Assembly (NCBI GenBank): GCA_963754445.1
Contig: CAVWFT010000002.1
Location: 1,674,001-1,738,000 of the forward strand
Direction of reading: 5' to 3'
DNA: 64,000 nucleotides
Source of the DNA: Bog-473 sp963754445
GTDB lineage: Bacteria > Actinomycetota > Acidimicrobiia > Acidimicrobiales > RAAP-2
Below, piece after piece: positions 23,146 to 31,765 of this stretch. A program made the translations under genes and the position numbers. The notes under the pieces were generated by a model. That model was not told where the DNA came from, did not search any database, and saw only the letters and a program-made list of their open reading frames with translations. The stretch's first letter is position 1. Each line of letters opens with the position of its first letter.

Positions 23146-23660
23146 GCGAGGACCCCTTGGCGACCGCACTCGAGCTCGTCGGGAAGGAGCAATACCACGA
23201 GGTGGGGGAGTTCCCCGTCGAGCGTGGCTACGTCTGGACCTCGTGTGCGTCGGTGGAGAACGGCAACGCGCTCTTCTGGGACGATGCGGTCGCCACCGCC
23301 CTGACCGGTGGACCGGTGGCGCCCCCCTCCATGGTCTCGGTCTGGTTCCGGCCCCATCATTGGGCACCGGGTCGCACCGAGCAGGCCCTCCCGCTGCAGG
23401 TGCACTTCGACCTGAAGGCGTTGTTCGGCCTGCCCGAGGCGGTGATGACGGACAACACGATCGAGTTCCACGAGCCTGTGCGCATGGGGGACCGGCTGCG
23501 GACCCACCAGGTCCTGCGCTCCGTCAGCGAAGAGAAGACGACCAAACTCGGAACGGGTCGCTTCTGGGTCATCGACGTCGTCTACGCCAACCAGGATGAA
23601 GAGCTCGTTGCAATCGAGTCCTACACGGGCTTCGGCTACCAGCGAGGATCTGCGGCATGA
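23142..23660 (+). CDS. MaoC-like dehydratase subunit, N-terminal hot-dog type
   Basis: 172 residues with a MaoC/FAS1-type hot-dog fold (GGPVAPPSMVSVWFRP, MTDNTIEFHEPVRMGDRLRT). It lacks a clear hydratase catalytic Asp/His pair, as in the non-catalytic subunit of heteromeric ChsH1/ChsH2-like enoyl-CoA hydratases. The catalytic half is encoded next door with a 4-bp overlap, so the two products probably form a complex that hydrates a bulky enoyl-CoA. Substrate is inferred from operon context only. Confidence 0.8.
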   Translation: MSEDPLATALELVGKEQYHEVGEFPVERGYVWTSCASVENGNALFWDDAVATALTGGPVAPPSMVSVWFRPHHWAPGRTEQALPLQVHFDLKALFGLPEAVMTDNTIEFHEPVRMGDRLRTHQVLRSVSEEKTTKLGTGRFWVIDVVYANQDEELVAIESYTGFGYQRGSAA

Positions 23661-24160
23661 CGGTCACGGTGAACCCGGTTCTCCTCCACGACGCCGTGGC
23701 CGTCGGTGACGAGCTGCCGCACCTCGACTACGAAGTCAGTGCGACCACCGTCGTCCTCGGGGCGCTGGCCACCCGCGACTGGCGCCCGATGCACCACGAC
23801 AAGGACTTCGCGGTGCACCGCAACGGTACGCAGGACATCTTCTTGAACACGCCGAATCAGGCCGCCTGGTTCGAGCGGTATCTGACCGACTGGACCGGAC
23901 CGCACGGACGCCTCGGCCGGGTCACCTTCCGAATGAAGGGCTCGGTCTTTCCGGGTGACACCATGAACCTCCGTGGGGTCGTGGAGTCCTCGGAGATCGA
24001 CGCAGTCGACTGTGGCTTCGTCACCGTCGGCGTCACCCTGTCGGTCGGTGGCGACGTCAAGACGACCTGTGCGGCCCGCCTGGCCCTGCCGCGGAGCGTC
24101 GACGACAATCCGTGGGCCCGTCGGGGCGACCGGTGGCGTCCTGCGCCGGCTCAGCCATGA
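23657..24160 (+). CDS. MaoC-like enoyl-CoA hydratase, catalytic subunit
   Basis: 167 residues with a hot-dog fold and the hydratase-2 signature around DWRPMHHD, Asp41 and His46/His47, resembling the D-x-N-P-x-H motif of R-specific enoyl-CoA hydratases. The second half, RVTFRMKGSVFPGDTMNLRG, matches the substrate-binding strand of MaoC proteins. It overlaps the preceding MaoC-like gene by 4 bp, which supports a two-subunit enzyme. A 42-bp gap separates it from the second acyl-CoA dehydrogenase. Confidence 0.85.
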   Translation: MTVTVNPVLLHDAVAVGDELPHLDYEVSATTVVLGALATRDWRPMHHDKDFAVHRNGTQDIFLNTPNQAAWFERYLTDWTGPHGRLGRVTFRMKGSVFPGDTMNLRGVVESSEIDAVDCGFVTVGVTLSVGGDVKTTCAARLALPRSVDDNPWARRGDRWRPAPAQP

Positions 24161-24202
24161 GCTCATTTTCCGTGTCCCTGCAATCACGAAGGTGGTACCG
24201 CC

Positions 24203-25330
24203 GTGTTGGACCTTGAATTCGACCAGGAACAAGAGCTGCTCCGTCAGACGGCGCGCGACGTCCTGGCCCGCCACTGCTCACTCGACGTGGTCCGGGCCAT
24301 GGAGGACGACCCGGTCGGCTTCCCCGCCGACCTGTGGACGCAGCTGGCCACACTCGACCTGGTGGGTCTGCTCCTGCCGGAGGAGTACGGGGGAGCAGGC
24401 ATGACCCTGGTCGAAGGCGTGGCCCTCTATCAGGAACTGGGCCGTGCCTTGGCTCCCGTTCCCCACTTCGTCAGTGCGGTCATGGGCGGCGGTGTTCTCG
24501 CCGCGGCCGGGAGCGACGAGCAGAAGGAGCGCTGGCTCCGAGCAGTGGCGTCGGGGGAGGCCGTCGTGACCCCGGCATGGCTCGAGCCCGAGAACGGCTA
24601 TAGCGCGCGGGGCGTGGCCGTGCGGGCGACCGGGACGGGGTCGGGGTTCCGACTCGACGGTGTGAAGCGCCATGTGGCCTACGCCGCTGCGGCCGACCGG
24701 TTCGTCGTCCTGGCCCGAACCGGTGATGGCGAGAACGATGTCGATCTCTTCTTGGTGGACCGGTCGGCTCCGGGCGTGACCCTGCGCCAGCAGTTCACCG
24801 TCGCCTCCGACACCCAATACGAGGTGACGCTGGCCAATGTGCTCGTGGAACCCGCCGATCGCATCGGCGCTGCCGGCACGGGCTGGAACACGTGGCAGCA
24901 GGTGCTCGAGTCGGGCTTGGTGCTCCTCGCGGCTCAGGCGGTCGGGGGCGCCCGCTACGCGCTCGAGATCACCAACCAGTACGCCCTGGACCGATTCCAG
25001 TTCGACAAGCCCCTCGGGGCCTTCCAGGCCCTCGCCCACAACCTGGCTGACGCGGTGACGAACCTCGACGGCGCGGAGCAGCTCGTCCACGAGGCGGCGT
25101 GGGCGGGAGCCAACGGCCGGCCACTCACATCGCTGGCACCCATGGCCAAACTGTTCGCCTGCAGCACCTTTCGCGACATCACGGCGATGGCCCAGCAGCT
25201 GTTCGGAGGCATCGGCTTCACGCTCGACTTCGACATTCAGCTGTACTTCCGTCGGGCCAAGCAACAACAGATGATGTGGGCCAACGACCGCACCCTCGAG
25301 GACGCGGTAGCGGCCGCCCTGTTGGACTGA
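24203..25330 (+). CDS. Acyl-CoA dehydrogenase (second, FadE-like)
   Basis: 375 residues. Family features: LLLPEEYGGAGMTLVEGVAL, YALDRFQFDKPLGAFQALAH, and C-terminal QQLFGGIGFTLDFDIQLYFR. It differs strongly from the dehydrogenase at the head of the operon. Actinobacterial steroid side-chain dehydrogenases are often heterotetramers of two unlike FadE subunits, so these two may pair, though they could also act at separate steps. The GTG at 24203 follows GAAGGTGG and gives the expected N-terminus (LDLEFDQEQELLRQTARDVL). Confidence 0.87.
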   Translation: MLDLEFDQEQELLRQTARDVLARHCSLDVVRAMEDDPVGFPADLWTQLATLDLVGLLLPEEYGGAGMTLVEGVALYQELGRALAPVPHFVSAVMGGGVLAAAGSDEQKERWLRAVASGEAVVTPAWLEPENGYSARGVAVRATGTGSGFRLDGVKRHVAYAAAADRFVVLARTGDGENDVDLFLVDRSAPGVTLRQQFTVASDTQYEVTLANVLVEPADRIGAAGTGWNTWQQVLESGLVLLAAQAVGGARYALEITNQYALDRFQFDKPLGAFQALAHNLADAVTNLDGAEQLVHEAAWAGANGRPLTSLAPMAKLFACSTFRDITAMAQQLFGGIGFTLDFDIQLYFRRAKQQQMMWANDRTLEDAVAAALLD

Positions 25331-25365
25331 CTCAGGTCCGCTAGTCCGCTACCTTGCGGGCGTCG

Positions 25366-26541
25366 ATGGCGCCCACTGCTGACCACATCAGCCTCCTCCA
25401 GGCACGCCGGTTGGCGTTGCGCGCCCAAGGCCTGCGCGGCCGCAGCGCCGCAGGCGGTGTCGCCGCCATGCTGCGCCGTCTCGGCGCCGTGCAGCTCGAC
25501 ACCATTTCCGTGCTGGCTCGCTCCCACGAGCTGGTGGCCTACGCGCGCCACGGCGCCATCGGGCGTGCCACCGTGGAGCGTGCGTACTGGGGACGCCACA
25601 GCGCCACCTTCGAGTACTGGTCTCACGCCGCCTGTGTCCTGCCCCTCGAGGACTGGCCCCTCTACGAGTTCAAACGCCGGGCCCGGCGGGCCAAGGGCAG
25701 GCGTTGGCACCACCTGGAGGACCGCGAGAAGAGCTGCGCCGAAGTGCGACGCCGCCTGCGTGACGACGGGCCCCTCACGGCCAATGAGCTCGGTGGAGCG
25801 AAGAAGTCGGGGACCTGGTGGGATTGGTCCGAGACCAAGATCGCGGCCGAATGGCTGCTCGACACCGGGGAGATCGTCTGCCGCCAACGGCGGGGATTCC
25901 AGCGGATCTACGACTTGGCCGAACGGGCCATTCCGACCGAGCTGCTCAGTCAGGAACCATCCGACGACGACTGCGCTCGCCGCTTGGTCACGGCGGCCGG
26001 CGCTGCGCTCGGCGTGGCGACCCTGGGCGACCTGGCCGTCTACCACGGGCTCCCGCAGCGGCTCGTCCGTCAGGTGCTCCCCGAGACCGACCTCGTGCCG
26101 GTCCGGGTCGAGGGGTGGAAGCCGATGGCCTATGCCGACCCTGGCGCGTTGGGGGCTGTCGGCGCCCGTGCGGCCGGCCGCAACCTGCTGCTGTCGCCGT
26201 TCGACTCCCTGTGCTGGTACCGCGAGCGCCTCGAGCGCCTCTTCGGCGTACGCCACCGCATGGAGGCGTACACGCCGCAGGCCCAGCGCACGTACGGCTA
26301 CTTCGCCATGCCGGTGCTCGGAGACACCGACATCGTCGGCCTGGTCGATCCGGGACGTCGCGACGGTGCGCTGGTGGCCAAGCAGGTGACCCTGTTCCGC
26401 CCGGATGCCGGCCTCCAGGTCGCCACGGCACTCGCCGCCGCCGCCCGCTGGGTCGAGTGCGACGACGTCGTGCTCGAGCGGGTCGAGCCGGCCACCGCCC
26501 GCGCTGAGATCGAAGCCGCGTTGGCCCGGGCCGATTCCTGA
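25366..26541 (+). CDS. YcaQ/AlkX-like winged-helix DNA glycosylase
   Basis: 391 residues of the HTH_42/YcaQ family. The catalytic Q-x-D motif of the AlkX/YcaQ branch is present as Gln43-Leu44-Asp45 (AVQLDTISVLARSHELV). Family strands HSATFEYWSHAACVLPLEDW and NLLLSPFDSLCWYRERLERL are clear. E. coli YcaQ unhooks alkylated bases and interstrand crosslinks. The same role is likely here but not proven. ATG 25366 is preferred over the TTG at 25354. The gene lies 35 bp after the acyl-CoA operon but seems functionally separate. Confidence 0.85.
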   Translation: MAPTADHISLLQARRLALRAQGLRGRSAAGGVAAMLRRLGAVQLDTISVLARSHELVAYARHGAIGRATVERAYWGRHSATFEYWSHAACVLPLEDWPLYEFKRRARRAKGRRWHHLEDREKSCAEVRRRLRDDGPLTANELGGAKKSGTWWDWSETKIAAEWLLDTGEIVCRQRRGFQRIYDLAERAIPTELLSQEPSDDDCARRLVTAAGAALGVATLGDLAVYHGLPQRLVRQVLPETDLVPVRVEGWKPMAYADPGALGAVGARAAGRNLLLSPFDSLCWYRERLERLFGVRHRMEAYTPQAQRTYGYFAMPVLGDTDIVGLVDPGRRDGALVAKQVTLFRPDAGLQVATALAAAARWVECDDVVLERVEPATARAEIEAALARADS

Positions 26542-26548
26542 TGATGGA

Positions 26549-27421
26549 TCAGGCGTCGCTGTAGCGCGCCGCCACGTCCTCGAACACCGAGGGACGACCT
26601 CCGTAGGGCCCCGTCTGGGCCGGGTGGTGGAGGACGAACTCGTCGATCCCCAACGCGACGTAAGGGGCGACCAACTCCTCGAACTGATCGACGGATTCGA
26701 GCACCGGCTCGGTCGGAGTCCACAGGACCACCGATCGTGGACGCGGTCGGCCCGTCTCGGTGCAGATCTGTTCGAGACGGTCGAGCTGTGTCCGGACCGC
26801 GTCGAGGATGTGGCGTCCCTCGCGAGGGCCCCGGCCCGGCCCGATGGTCACCCATTGCTGACCGTGGCTGGCGACGAGTCGGAGGCCCTTGGGACCGGCC
26901 GCGGCAATGGTCAAGGGGAGGGGGGACTGCACCGTGCCGGGGGTGCTGGGGGCCTCGACGGCTGCGTAATGGGCGGTCCGCACGGTGGTCCGCCTCGCGC
27001 CGTCGTCGGACAGGATCGGTCGCAAGACGGCCACGAACTCGGAGAATCGTTCCATGCGCTCTCGCGGCGTCCAGGGCTCCTGGCCCAGAGCCGAGGCGTC
27101 GGGGCCCTCGCTGCCGGGCCCGAGGCCGAGGTCGAGACGGCCTTCGCTCAGGTCGTCGAGGGCGATGGCGTCACGGGCCAGGGTCACGGGGTGGCGGAAA
27201 TTCGGGGTCGCCACCAGGGTCCCGAGTCGCAGGCACGAGGTCACGCCGGCGGCGGCCGCCAGCACCGGCACCGCCGCGTGCCACGGACCGTCGGGCATGC
27301 CTCCCCAGCGGACGTGGTCGTAGGTCCAGCCGGTGGCGAACCCGGCTCGGTCCGCCCACTCCCATTGGCGCCGAGCCTCCGACCACCGGTCGCTCGGAAG
27401 GATGACCAGGCCGATGCGCAC
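26549..27421 (-). CDS. LLM-class flavin/F420-dependent oxidoreductase
   Basis: 290 residues of the luciferase-like TIM barrel family. Motifs: N-terminal VRIGLVILPSDRWSEARRQW, TLARDAIALDDLSEGRLDLG, LGPGSEGPD, and PLPLTIAAAGPKGLRLVASH. Length and motifs resemble actinobacterial F420-dependent enzymes, but FMN cannot be ruled out. GTG 27421 is chosen because the conserved first strand begins there; the open frame continues further upstream without similarity. Divergent from the methyltransferase with only 34 bp between. Substrate unknown. Confidence 0.82.
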   Translation of the reverse strand: MRIGLVILPSDRWSEARRQWEWADRAGFATGWTYDHVRWGGMPDGPWHAAVPVLAAAAGVTSCLRLGTLVATPNFRHPVTLARDAIALDDLSEGRLDLGLGPGSEGPDASALGQEPWTPRERMERFSEFVAVLRPILSDDGARRTTVRTAHYAAVEAPSTPGTVQSPLPLTIAAAGPKGLRLVASHGQQWVTIGPGRGPREGRHILDAVRTQLDRLEQICTETGRPRPRSVVLWTPTEPVLESVDQFEELVAPYVALGIDEFVLHHPAQTGPYGGRPSVFEDVAARYSDA

Positions 27422-27455
27422 GCAGCGAACGTAGCGGCCCAGATACGTTGGCGCC

Positions 27456-28262
27456 GTGGCAAACGAGTCCGAGCACCGCCGTTGGAACGATGCCGTCTGG
27501 GTCGAGACCTGGCCCCGGCGTGAGGTCATCATGAATGCAGCGTCGCCCTACCTGCTCGAGGCGGCCGGCGCCGGACGGGGCCAGAGCGTGTGCGACGTCG
27601 GCTGCGGGGGAGGCTCCCTGACCATTTCCGTGGCTCGGGCGATCGCACCCGAGGGAACCGTCGTGGGCCTCGACATCTCGCAGGGACTCCTGGATCTGGC
27701 CCGGATTCGGGTATCGGAGGCCGGTGTCGACAACGCCCGGTTCGTCGAGGTCGACGTGCAGACGGGAACGGAAGAGCGCGGACCGTTCGACCTCGTGGTG
27801 AGTCAGTTCGGTGTGATGTTCTTCGACGAACCCACAAAGGCGCTGGCGGCGATCCGCGGCCGCCTGGCCGCAACCGGTCGGTTCGTCTTCGCCTGCTGGC
27901 AAGGGGTGGAGAAGAACCCCTGGCACGTGGCGACCGCCCTGCGGCCTCTGCTCCCTTCTCCCCCCACGCCGCCCCCGGGGAAGAGCCCGACCGGCCCGTT
28001 CGCCTTCGGCGACGCGGAGTACGTGGGCGAACTCCTCGAGGCGGCAGGATTCCGTGACGTCTCGTCCACGGCCCACGAGATCACCGTGCACGGCTCGGCG
28101 TCCGCAGTCAGTGACCCGGCGCTGCTTCCCGTCATGGGCGTGCCGGCCGAGCGGGCCGACGAGGCCATGGCCCTCGTGGCCGCCCATCTGGCCCGTTTCT
28201 CCCGGGGACCCGACGAGTACGAGTACCCCTTGGCGTTCCGGGTATTCCAGGCGAGCGCCTGA
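27456..28262 (+). CDS. Class I SAM-dependent methyltransferase
   Basis: 268 residues. The SAM-binding motif I is VCDVGCGGGSLTISVA. The acidic residue at the end of beta-2 is Asp in VVGLDISQGLL. Motif IV region FDLVVSQFGVMFF follows. The mid-region LAATGRFVFACWQGVEKNPW is typical of the UbiE/type 11 group. No clear sign of substrate. GTG 27456 lies 34 bp from the divergent LLM gene. The next gene (DUF3052) begins 12 bp downstream, so they may be cotranscribed. Confidence 0.86.
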   Translation: MANESEHRRWNDAVWVETWPRREVIMNAASPYLLEAAGAGRGQSVCDVGCGGGSLTISVARAIAPEGTVVGLDISQGLLDLARIRVSEAGVDNARFVEVDVQTGTEERGPFDLVVSQFGVMFFDEPTKALAAIRGRLAATGRFVFACWQGVEKNPWHVATALRPLLPSPPTPPPGKSPTGPFAFGDAEYVGELLEAAGFRDVSSTAHEITVHGSASAVSDPALLPVMGVPAERADEAMALVAAHLARFSRGPDEYEYPLAFRVFQASA

Positions 28263-28274
28263 GCCGCTGCGCCC

Positions 28275-28670
28275 GTGGCCGGTTACAGCGGCACGCCGCT
28301 TTCGACGAAGCTCGGCATCGAGGAGGGTTCGAAGCTGGTGCTCATCGAGGCCCCCGATGGGGTGATCTCGGACCTGCCACCCCGGGTCACGGTCGTCCGG
28401 CAGGCCCGAGGACGGGCGGACGTCGTCGTCGGATTCTTCACCGAGCGAGCCGAGTTCGAGCGACGGCTGGCGGCAATGGCCAAGGTGGTCTTTCCCGCCG
28501 GGGGTCTCTGGGTGGCGTGGCCCAAACGGGCATCGGGTGTCGACACCACCATGAGCGAGCACGTCGTGCGGGAGCTCGCGCTCCCCCTCGGCCTGGTGGA
28601 CAACAAGGTCTGTGCGATCGACGAGACCTGGTCGGGACTGCGGGTCGTCTGGCGCAAGGAGCGCCGGTGA
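28275..28670 (+). CDS. DUF3052 family protein
   Basis: 131 residues. The opening AGYSGTPLSTKLGIEEGSKL and the later FPAGGLWVAWPKRASGVDT followed by VRELALPLGLVDNKVCAID are hallmarks of DUF3052, a small actinobacterial family of unknown role. No signal peptide or membrane segment. It starts at GTG and lies between a methyltransferase and a convergent signal peptidase gene. Confidence 0.83.
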   Translation: MAGYSGTPLSTKLGIEEGSKLVLIEAPDGVISDLPPRVTVVRQARGRADVVVGFFTERAEFERRLAAMAKVVFPAGGLWVAWPKRASGVDTTMSEHVVRELALPLGLVDNKVCAIDETWSGLRVVWRKERR

Positions 28671-28674
28671 GCAC

Positions 28675-29310
28675 TCAGAAGAATTTGAAGCGGGACAACG
28701 GCCAGATGCGAATATCGACTTTGCCCACGATCGTCGATTCTCGTATCGGACCCCAGTAGCGGCTGTCGCACGACTCGGGTCTGTTGTCGCCCATCACGTA
28801 GACCTCGTCCTTGGGCACCACGTAGGGATGCCGGAGCGAGAAGGACTGGAACGAAGGTCCCGGATAGGTCCGGTTGTGCAAGGCGGGCGGCAGCCACGGT
28901 TGCGCCAGGAGTTTTCCGTTGACGAAGACCCTCCCGCGCGAGAGGGAGACGATCTGCCCGGGGAGGCCGATCACGCGCTTGACGAGGTCCGATACCTCCG
29001 GACCGGCGCAATCCTCGGTGCTCGGCGTCTTGAACACGACGATGTCACCGGTGCCGACGGCGTGCAGGTGGTAGGCCAGCTTGTCGACCACGATCCGGTC
29101 GCCGATCTGCAGCGTTGGCTCCATCGATCCGGATGGGATGGAGTAGGTGCCGACGACGAATGTGCGCAGCAGCAATGCCACGACCACCGCGGCGACGACG
29201 ACGCCGAGGAGCTCGAGAGCCCAGCGTGTCGGCGGTGCCGGATCCTTGGCGTCGACCTCGGGAACGGGCCCGGACGCGGGAATTCCCGTGTCGTGCTCCT
29301 CGGGACCCAT
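28675..29310 (-). CDS. lepB: Signal peptidase I
   Basis: 211 residues. A cytoplasmic N-terminal tail rich in Pro/Asp/Glu is followed by one membrane span (ALELLGVVVAAVVVALLLRT). The catalytic domain faces outward. Nucleophile Ser62 sits in SIPSGSMEPTL, and general base Lys111 in DLVKRVIGLPG. The third box is VMGDNRPESCDSRYWGP. It removes signal peptides from Sec-exported proteins, such as the repeat protein at 49895. The gene is convergent with DUF3052 and separated from it by 4 bp. Confidence 0.93.
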   Translation of the reverse strand: MGPEEHDTGIPASGPVPEVDAKDPAPPTRWALELLGVVVAAVVVALLLRTFVVGTYSIPSGSMEPTLQIGDRIVVDKLAYHLHAVGTGDIVVFKTPSTEDCAGPEVSDLVKRVIGLPGQIVSLSRGRVFVNGKLLAQPWLPPALHNRTYPGPSFQSFSLRHPYVVPKDEVYVMGDNRPESCDSRYWGPIRESTIVGKVDIRIWPLSRFKFF

Positions 29311-29385
29311 GACCAGGAGTATTACTCGTGCCCGGGTTCTCCTGGGCGCGGCGTCGGAGCAGGCGTGTCACTGCGTTGCGCCACG

Positions 29386-30090
29386 ATGGGGGAGGTGCAG
29401 GCCGTGATCTTCGACTTCTACGGCACCCTGGCCCACTGGGCCGATGACGGTGCCAGCTACGACCGCGTGTTTGCGGAACACGGCTACGTGCTGCCGCCTT
29501 CGGTGATGAACGGGTACTACGCCCGCTATGACGGCATCGAGCACGCCGAGCACTCGGTGAGTGAGGAGGCCTACGAGGCCTGGGTACGTCGGCGACTCCA
29601 TCAACTGGCTCGCGACGGCGGTGTGGACGATGCCGATGCGGCTGCGGTCGTCGACGCGTTGCGTCAGCTCGACCAGGGACGCATGGTGGCCTATCCGGAA
29701 GCCGAATCGACGTTGCGGACGATCCGCGACAGCGGACTCGCCGTGGGCGTGTGCTCGAACTGGGGCTGGGAGCTCGACGCCTACCTGGATCAGGTGGGGT
29801 TGCTCGACCTCCTCGACTCGAGCATCACCTCGGCCCGGGCGGGTGCCCGCAAGCCGCATCCGAACATCTATCGGGCGTCCGTCGGAACCCTCGGTGTCGA
29901 TCCGGGTGACGTGCTGTTCGTGGGCGATTCGTGGGAACCCGATGTCCGGGGTCCGCGCCGCATGGGCATGCGCGCGGTGCACGTCTGGCGTTCGGACGAG
30001 CGAAAGGGCCAGGTCGCACCCGAACTCGAGGCAGGCGACGTCCGCGTGGAGGACCTCTCGGGTGTGCTCGACGTCGTCGATCTCAGGTAG
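29386..30090 (+). CDS. HAD-IA family hydrolase
   Basis: 234 residues. HAD motif I is IFDFYGTLAHW, motif II is GVCSNWGW, motif III is the Lys in ARKPHPNIY, and motif IV is FVGDSWEPDVRG. In motif I the second Asp of DxD is replaced by Tyr (DFYGT), which is common in dehalogenase/phosphatase-like HADs. A helical cap lies between motifs I and II. Substrate unknown, with phosphatase most likely. ATG 29386 is preferred, with GTG 29395 possible. It ends 8 bp inside the convergent ligase gene. Confidence 0.83.
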   Translation: MGEVQAVIFDFYGTLAHWADDGASYDRVFAEHGYVLPPSVMNGYYARYDGIEHAEHSVSEEAYEAWVRRRLHQLARDGGVDDADAAAVVDALRQLDQGRMVAYPEAESTLRTIRDSGLAVGVCSNWGWELDAYLDQVGLLDLLDSSITSARAGARKPHPNIYRASVGTLGVDPGDVLFVGDSWEPDVRGPRRMGMRAVHVWRSDERKGQVAPELEAGDVRVEDLSGVLDVVDLR

Positions 30091-31765
30091 CGAGGCCGAC
30101 CGGTGGGCGCCCGTTCTCGGCCAGGTCCTCGGCCAAGCCGATTCGATCATCGTCGGTCAGCGGAACGAACTGCAGCACGGTCGAATCGAGCGGGCGCCAC
30201 CACACCGGTTCCTCGCAGACCCACGCCTCCTCTCGCAACCCGACTTTCGTCACCTTGCCGGTCGCGGTCTGGGGAAGTGACGGCGACACGCGTACGTAGC
30301 GGGGGAGCCATTTCGGTCCGAGGTCGGGCTGGGCCCCGAGCCACTCGGCGAGCCTGTCGGGGTCGAAGGGCGTGTCCGGGGCCATCTCCAGCGCCACCAT
30401 CACCTGATCGCCCGCACCCGAGCCAGTGTCGGGAACGGGATACACGGCGACGACGGCGAGGTCGGGGTTGCGCGACAGCACGGCCTCGACCGGTCCCGCT
30501 GCGAAATTCTCGGAATCGACGCGGAGCCAGTCGCCGGTCCGGCCGGCGAAGTAGAAGAAGCCTCGCTCGTCCACGTAGCCGAGGTCACCCGTCCAGTACC
30601 ACCCTCCGCGCAGACGCTCCTGTTCGGCGTCCTCGCGCTGGTAGTAGCCCTCGAACTTGCCCCTCCCGCTGCGATTGACGATCTCGCCGATGGCCTCCCC
30701 GGCGTTCAGGAGTCGCCCTTCTCCGTCGAAGCGGGCGGGCGCACATTGCTGGCCGGTCTCCGGGCTGATCACGGCCAGATCGACTCCGTCGACCGGGACG
30801 CCCAAAGCGCCCGCAGGCATGTCCGCGGTGGGATTGATCGAAGCCCCGCCTTCGCTCTGCCCGTACCCCTCGATGAGAAAGCACCCGAAGCGTTGTTGGA
30901 ATCGGCGGCGATCGCGCAGCGAGGCCTCCGTCCCGAAGGCACTCTTGAGCGTGTTCTCCGCGTCGTCGGGTCGCTCGGGCGTGGCCAGGATGTAGGCGAT
31001 CGCCTTCCCGACATAGCTGAACTTCGTGGCGCCGAAGCGCCGGACGTCGTCGATGAACGCGGATGCGCTGAAGCGGGGACGGACGGCGATGGCGGCTCCG
31101 ACCATGACGGACGGACCCCACAGTGCCATGAGGGCGTTTCCGTGGAACAGGGGCATCGGGCAGTAGCAGACGTCCTCGGCGGTGTAGCCGTAGCCCGGTG
31201 CGGCCACCTCGGCGATTCCGGCCAGGCGCCCCTGGGTGCAGCGCACGGCCTTGGGGACGCCGGTCGTCCCGGAGGTGAAGATGAGGAGGAAGAGCGATTC
31301 CTCGTCGACAGCGCCGGCCGCCCGCAGCAGTGCATCAGCCCCGTCGCCGCGGTACTCGTCGATCAGGGTGGTGTATCGATCCGTGCCCACCACGAGGACG
31401 TCGTCTTCTGGCAGACCGAGGGAGAGGCCTTCGAGGAGAGCCGCGCCTTCGGCGTCGGTGACGATCATGGCGCAATCCGTCGCCCTGATGTCCGCCGCCA
31501 AGGCGTCGCCCCGGCGGGTGGGATTGATGCCGACGATGGCCGCGCCGGCCAGGGCGGCACCGTTCAGCCAGAACAGGTACTCCGGACCGTTGGGGAGCAG
31601 GACGCCGATGTGCGGTGGGCGCCGACCGAGGACGGACCGGGCCACCGACCCGCGGGCCGCTCCTTCGGCGACGGCCTGGCGCCAGCTCCAACGCCCGGAG
31701 GCATCGATGACCCCGGTGCGGTCGTCCTCGGCCCGGGCGGCCAGCATCATGGCCACGGTCGTCAC
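30083..31765 (-). CDS. Acyl-CoA synthetase (AMP-binding, FadD-like)
   Basis: 560 residues. The P-loop-like motif is FLLIFTSGTTGVPKAVRCT. Other ANL motifs are FLIEGYGQSEGGAS, WYWTGDLGYVDERGFFYFAG and, near the end, the catalytic Lys in PQTATGKVTKVGL. It activates a carboxylic acid to an acyl-CoA through an acyl-adenylate. The overall pattern is like mycobacterial FadD17-type enzymes. GTG 31765 overlaps the stop of the alpha-hydroxy-acid oxidase gene by 4 bp, so the two are probably cotranscribed. Confidence 0.88.
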   Translation of the reverse strand: MTTVAMMLAARAEDDRTGVIDASGRWSWRQAVAEGAARGSVARSVLGRRPPHIGVLLPNGPEYLFWLNGAALAGAAIVGINPTRRGDALAADIRATDCAMIVTDAEGAALLEGLSLGLPEDDVLVVGTDRYTTLIDEYRGDGADALLRAAGAVDEESLFLLIFTSGTTGVPKAVRCTQGRLAGIAEVAAPGYGYTAEDVCYCPMPLFHGNALMALWGPSVMVGAAIAVRPRFSASAFIDDVRRFGATKFSYVGKAIAYILATPERPDDAENTLKSAFGTEASLRDRRRFQQRFGCFLIEGYGQSEGGASINPTADMPAGALGVPVDGVDLAVISPETGQQCAPARFDGEGRLLNAGEAIGEIVNRSGRGKFEGYYQREDAEQERLRGGWYWTGDLGYVDERGFFYFAGRTGDWLRVDSENFAAGPVEAVLSRNPDLAVVAVYPVPDTGSGAGDQVMVALEMAPDTPFDPDRLAEWLGAQPDLGPKWLPRYVRVSPSLPQTATGKVTKVGLREEAWVCEEPVWWRPLDSTVLQFVPLTDDDRIGLAEDLAENGRPPVGLAT

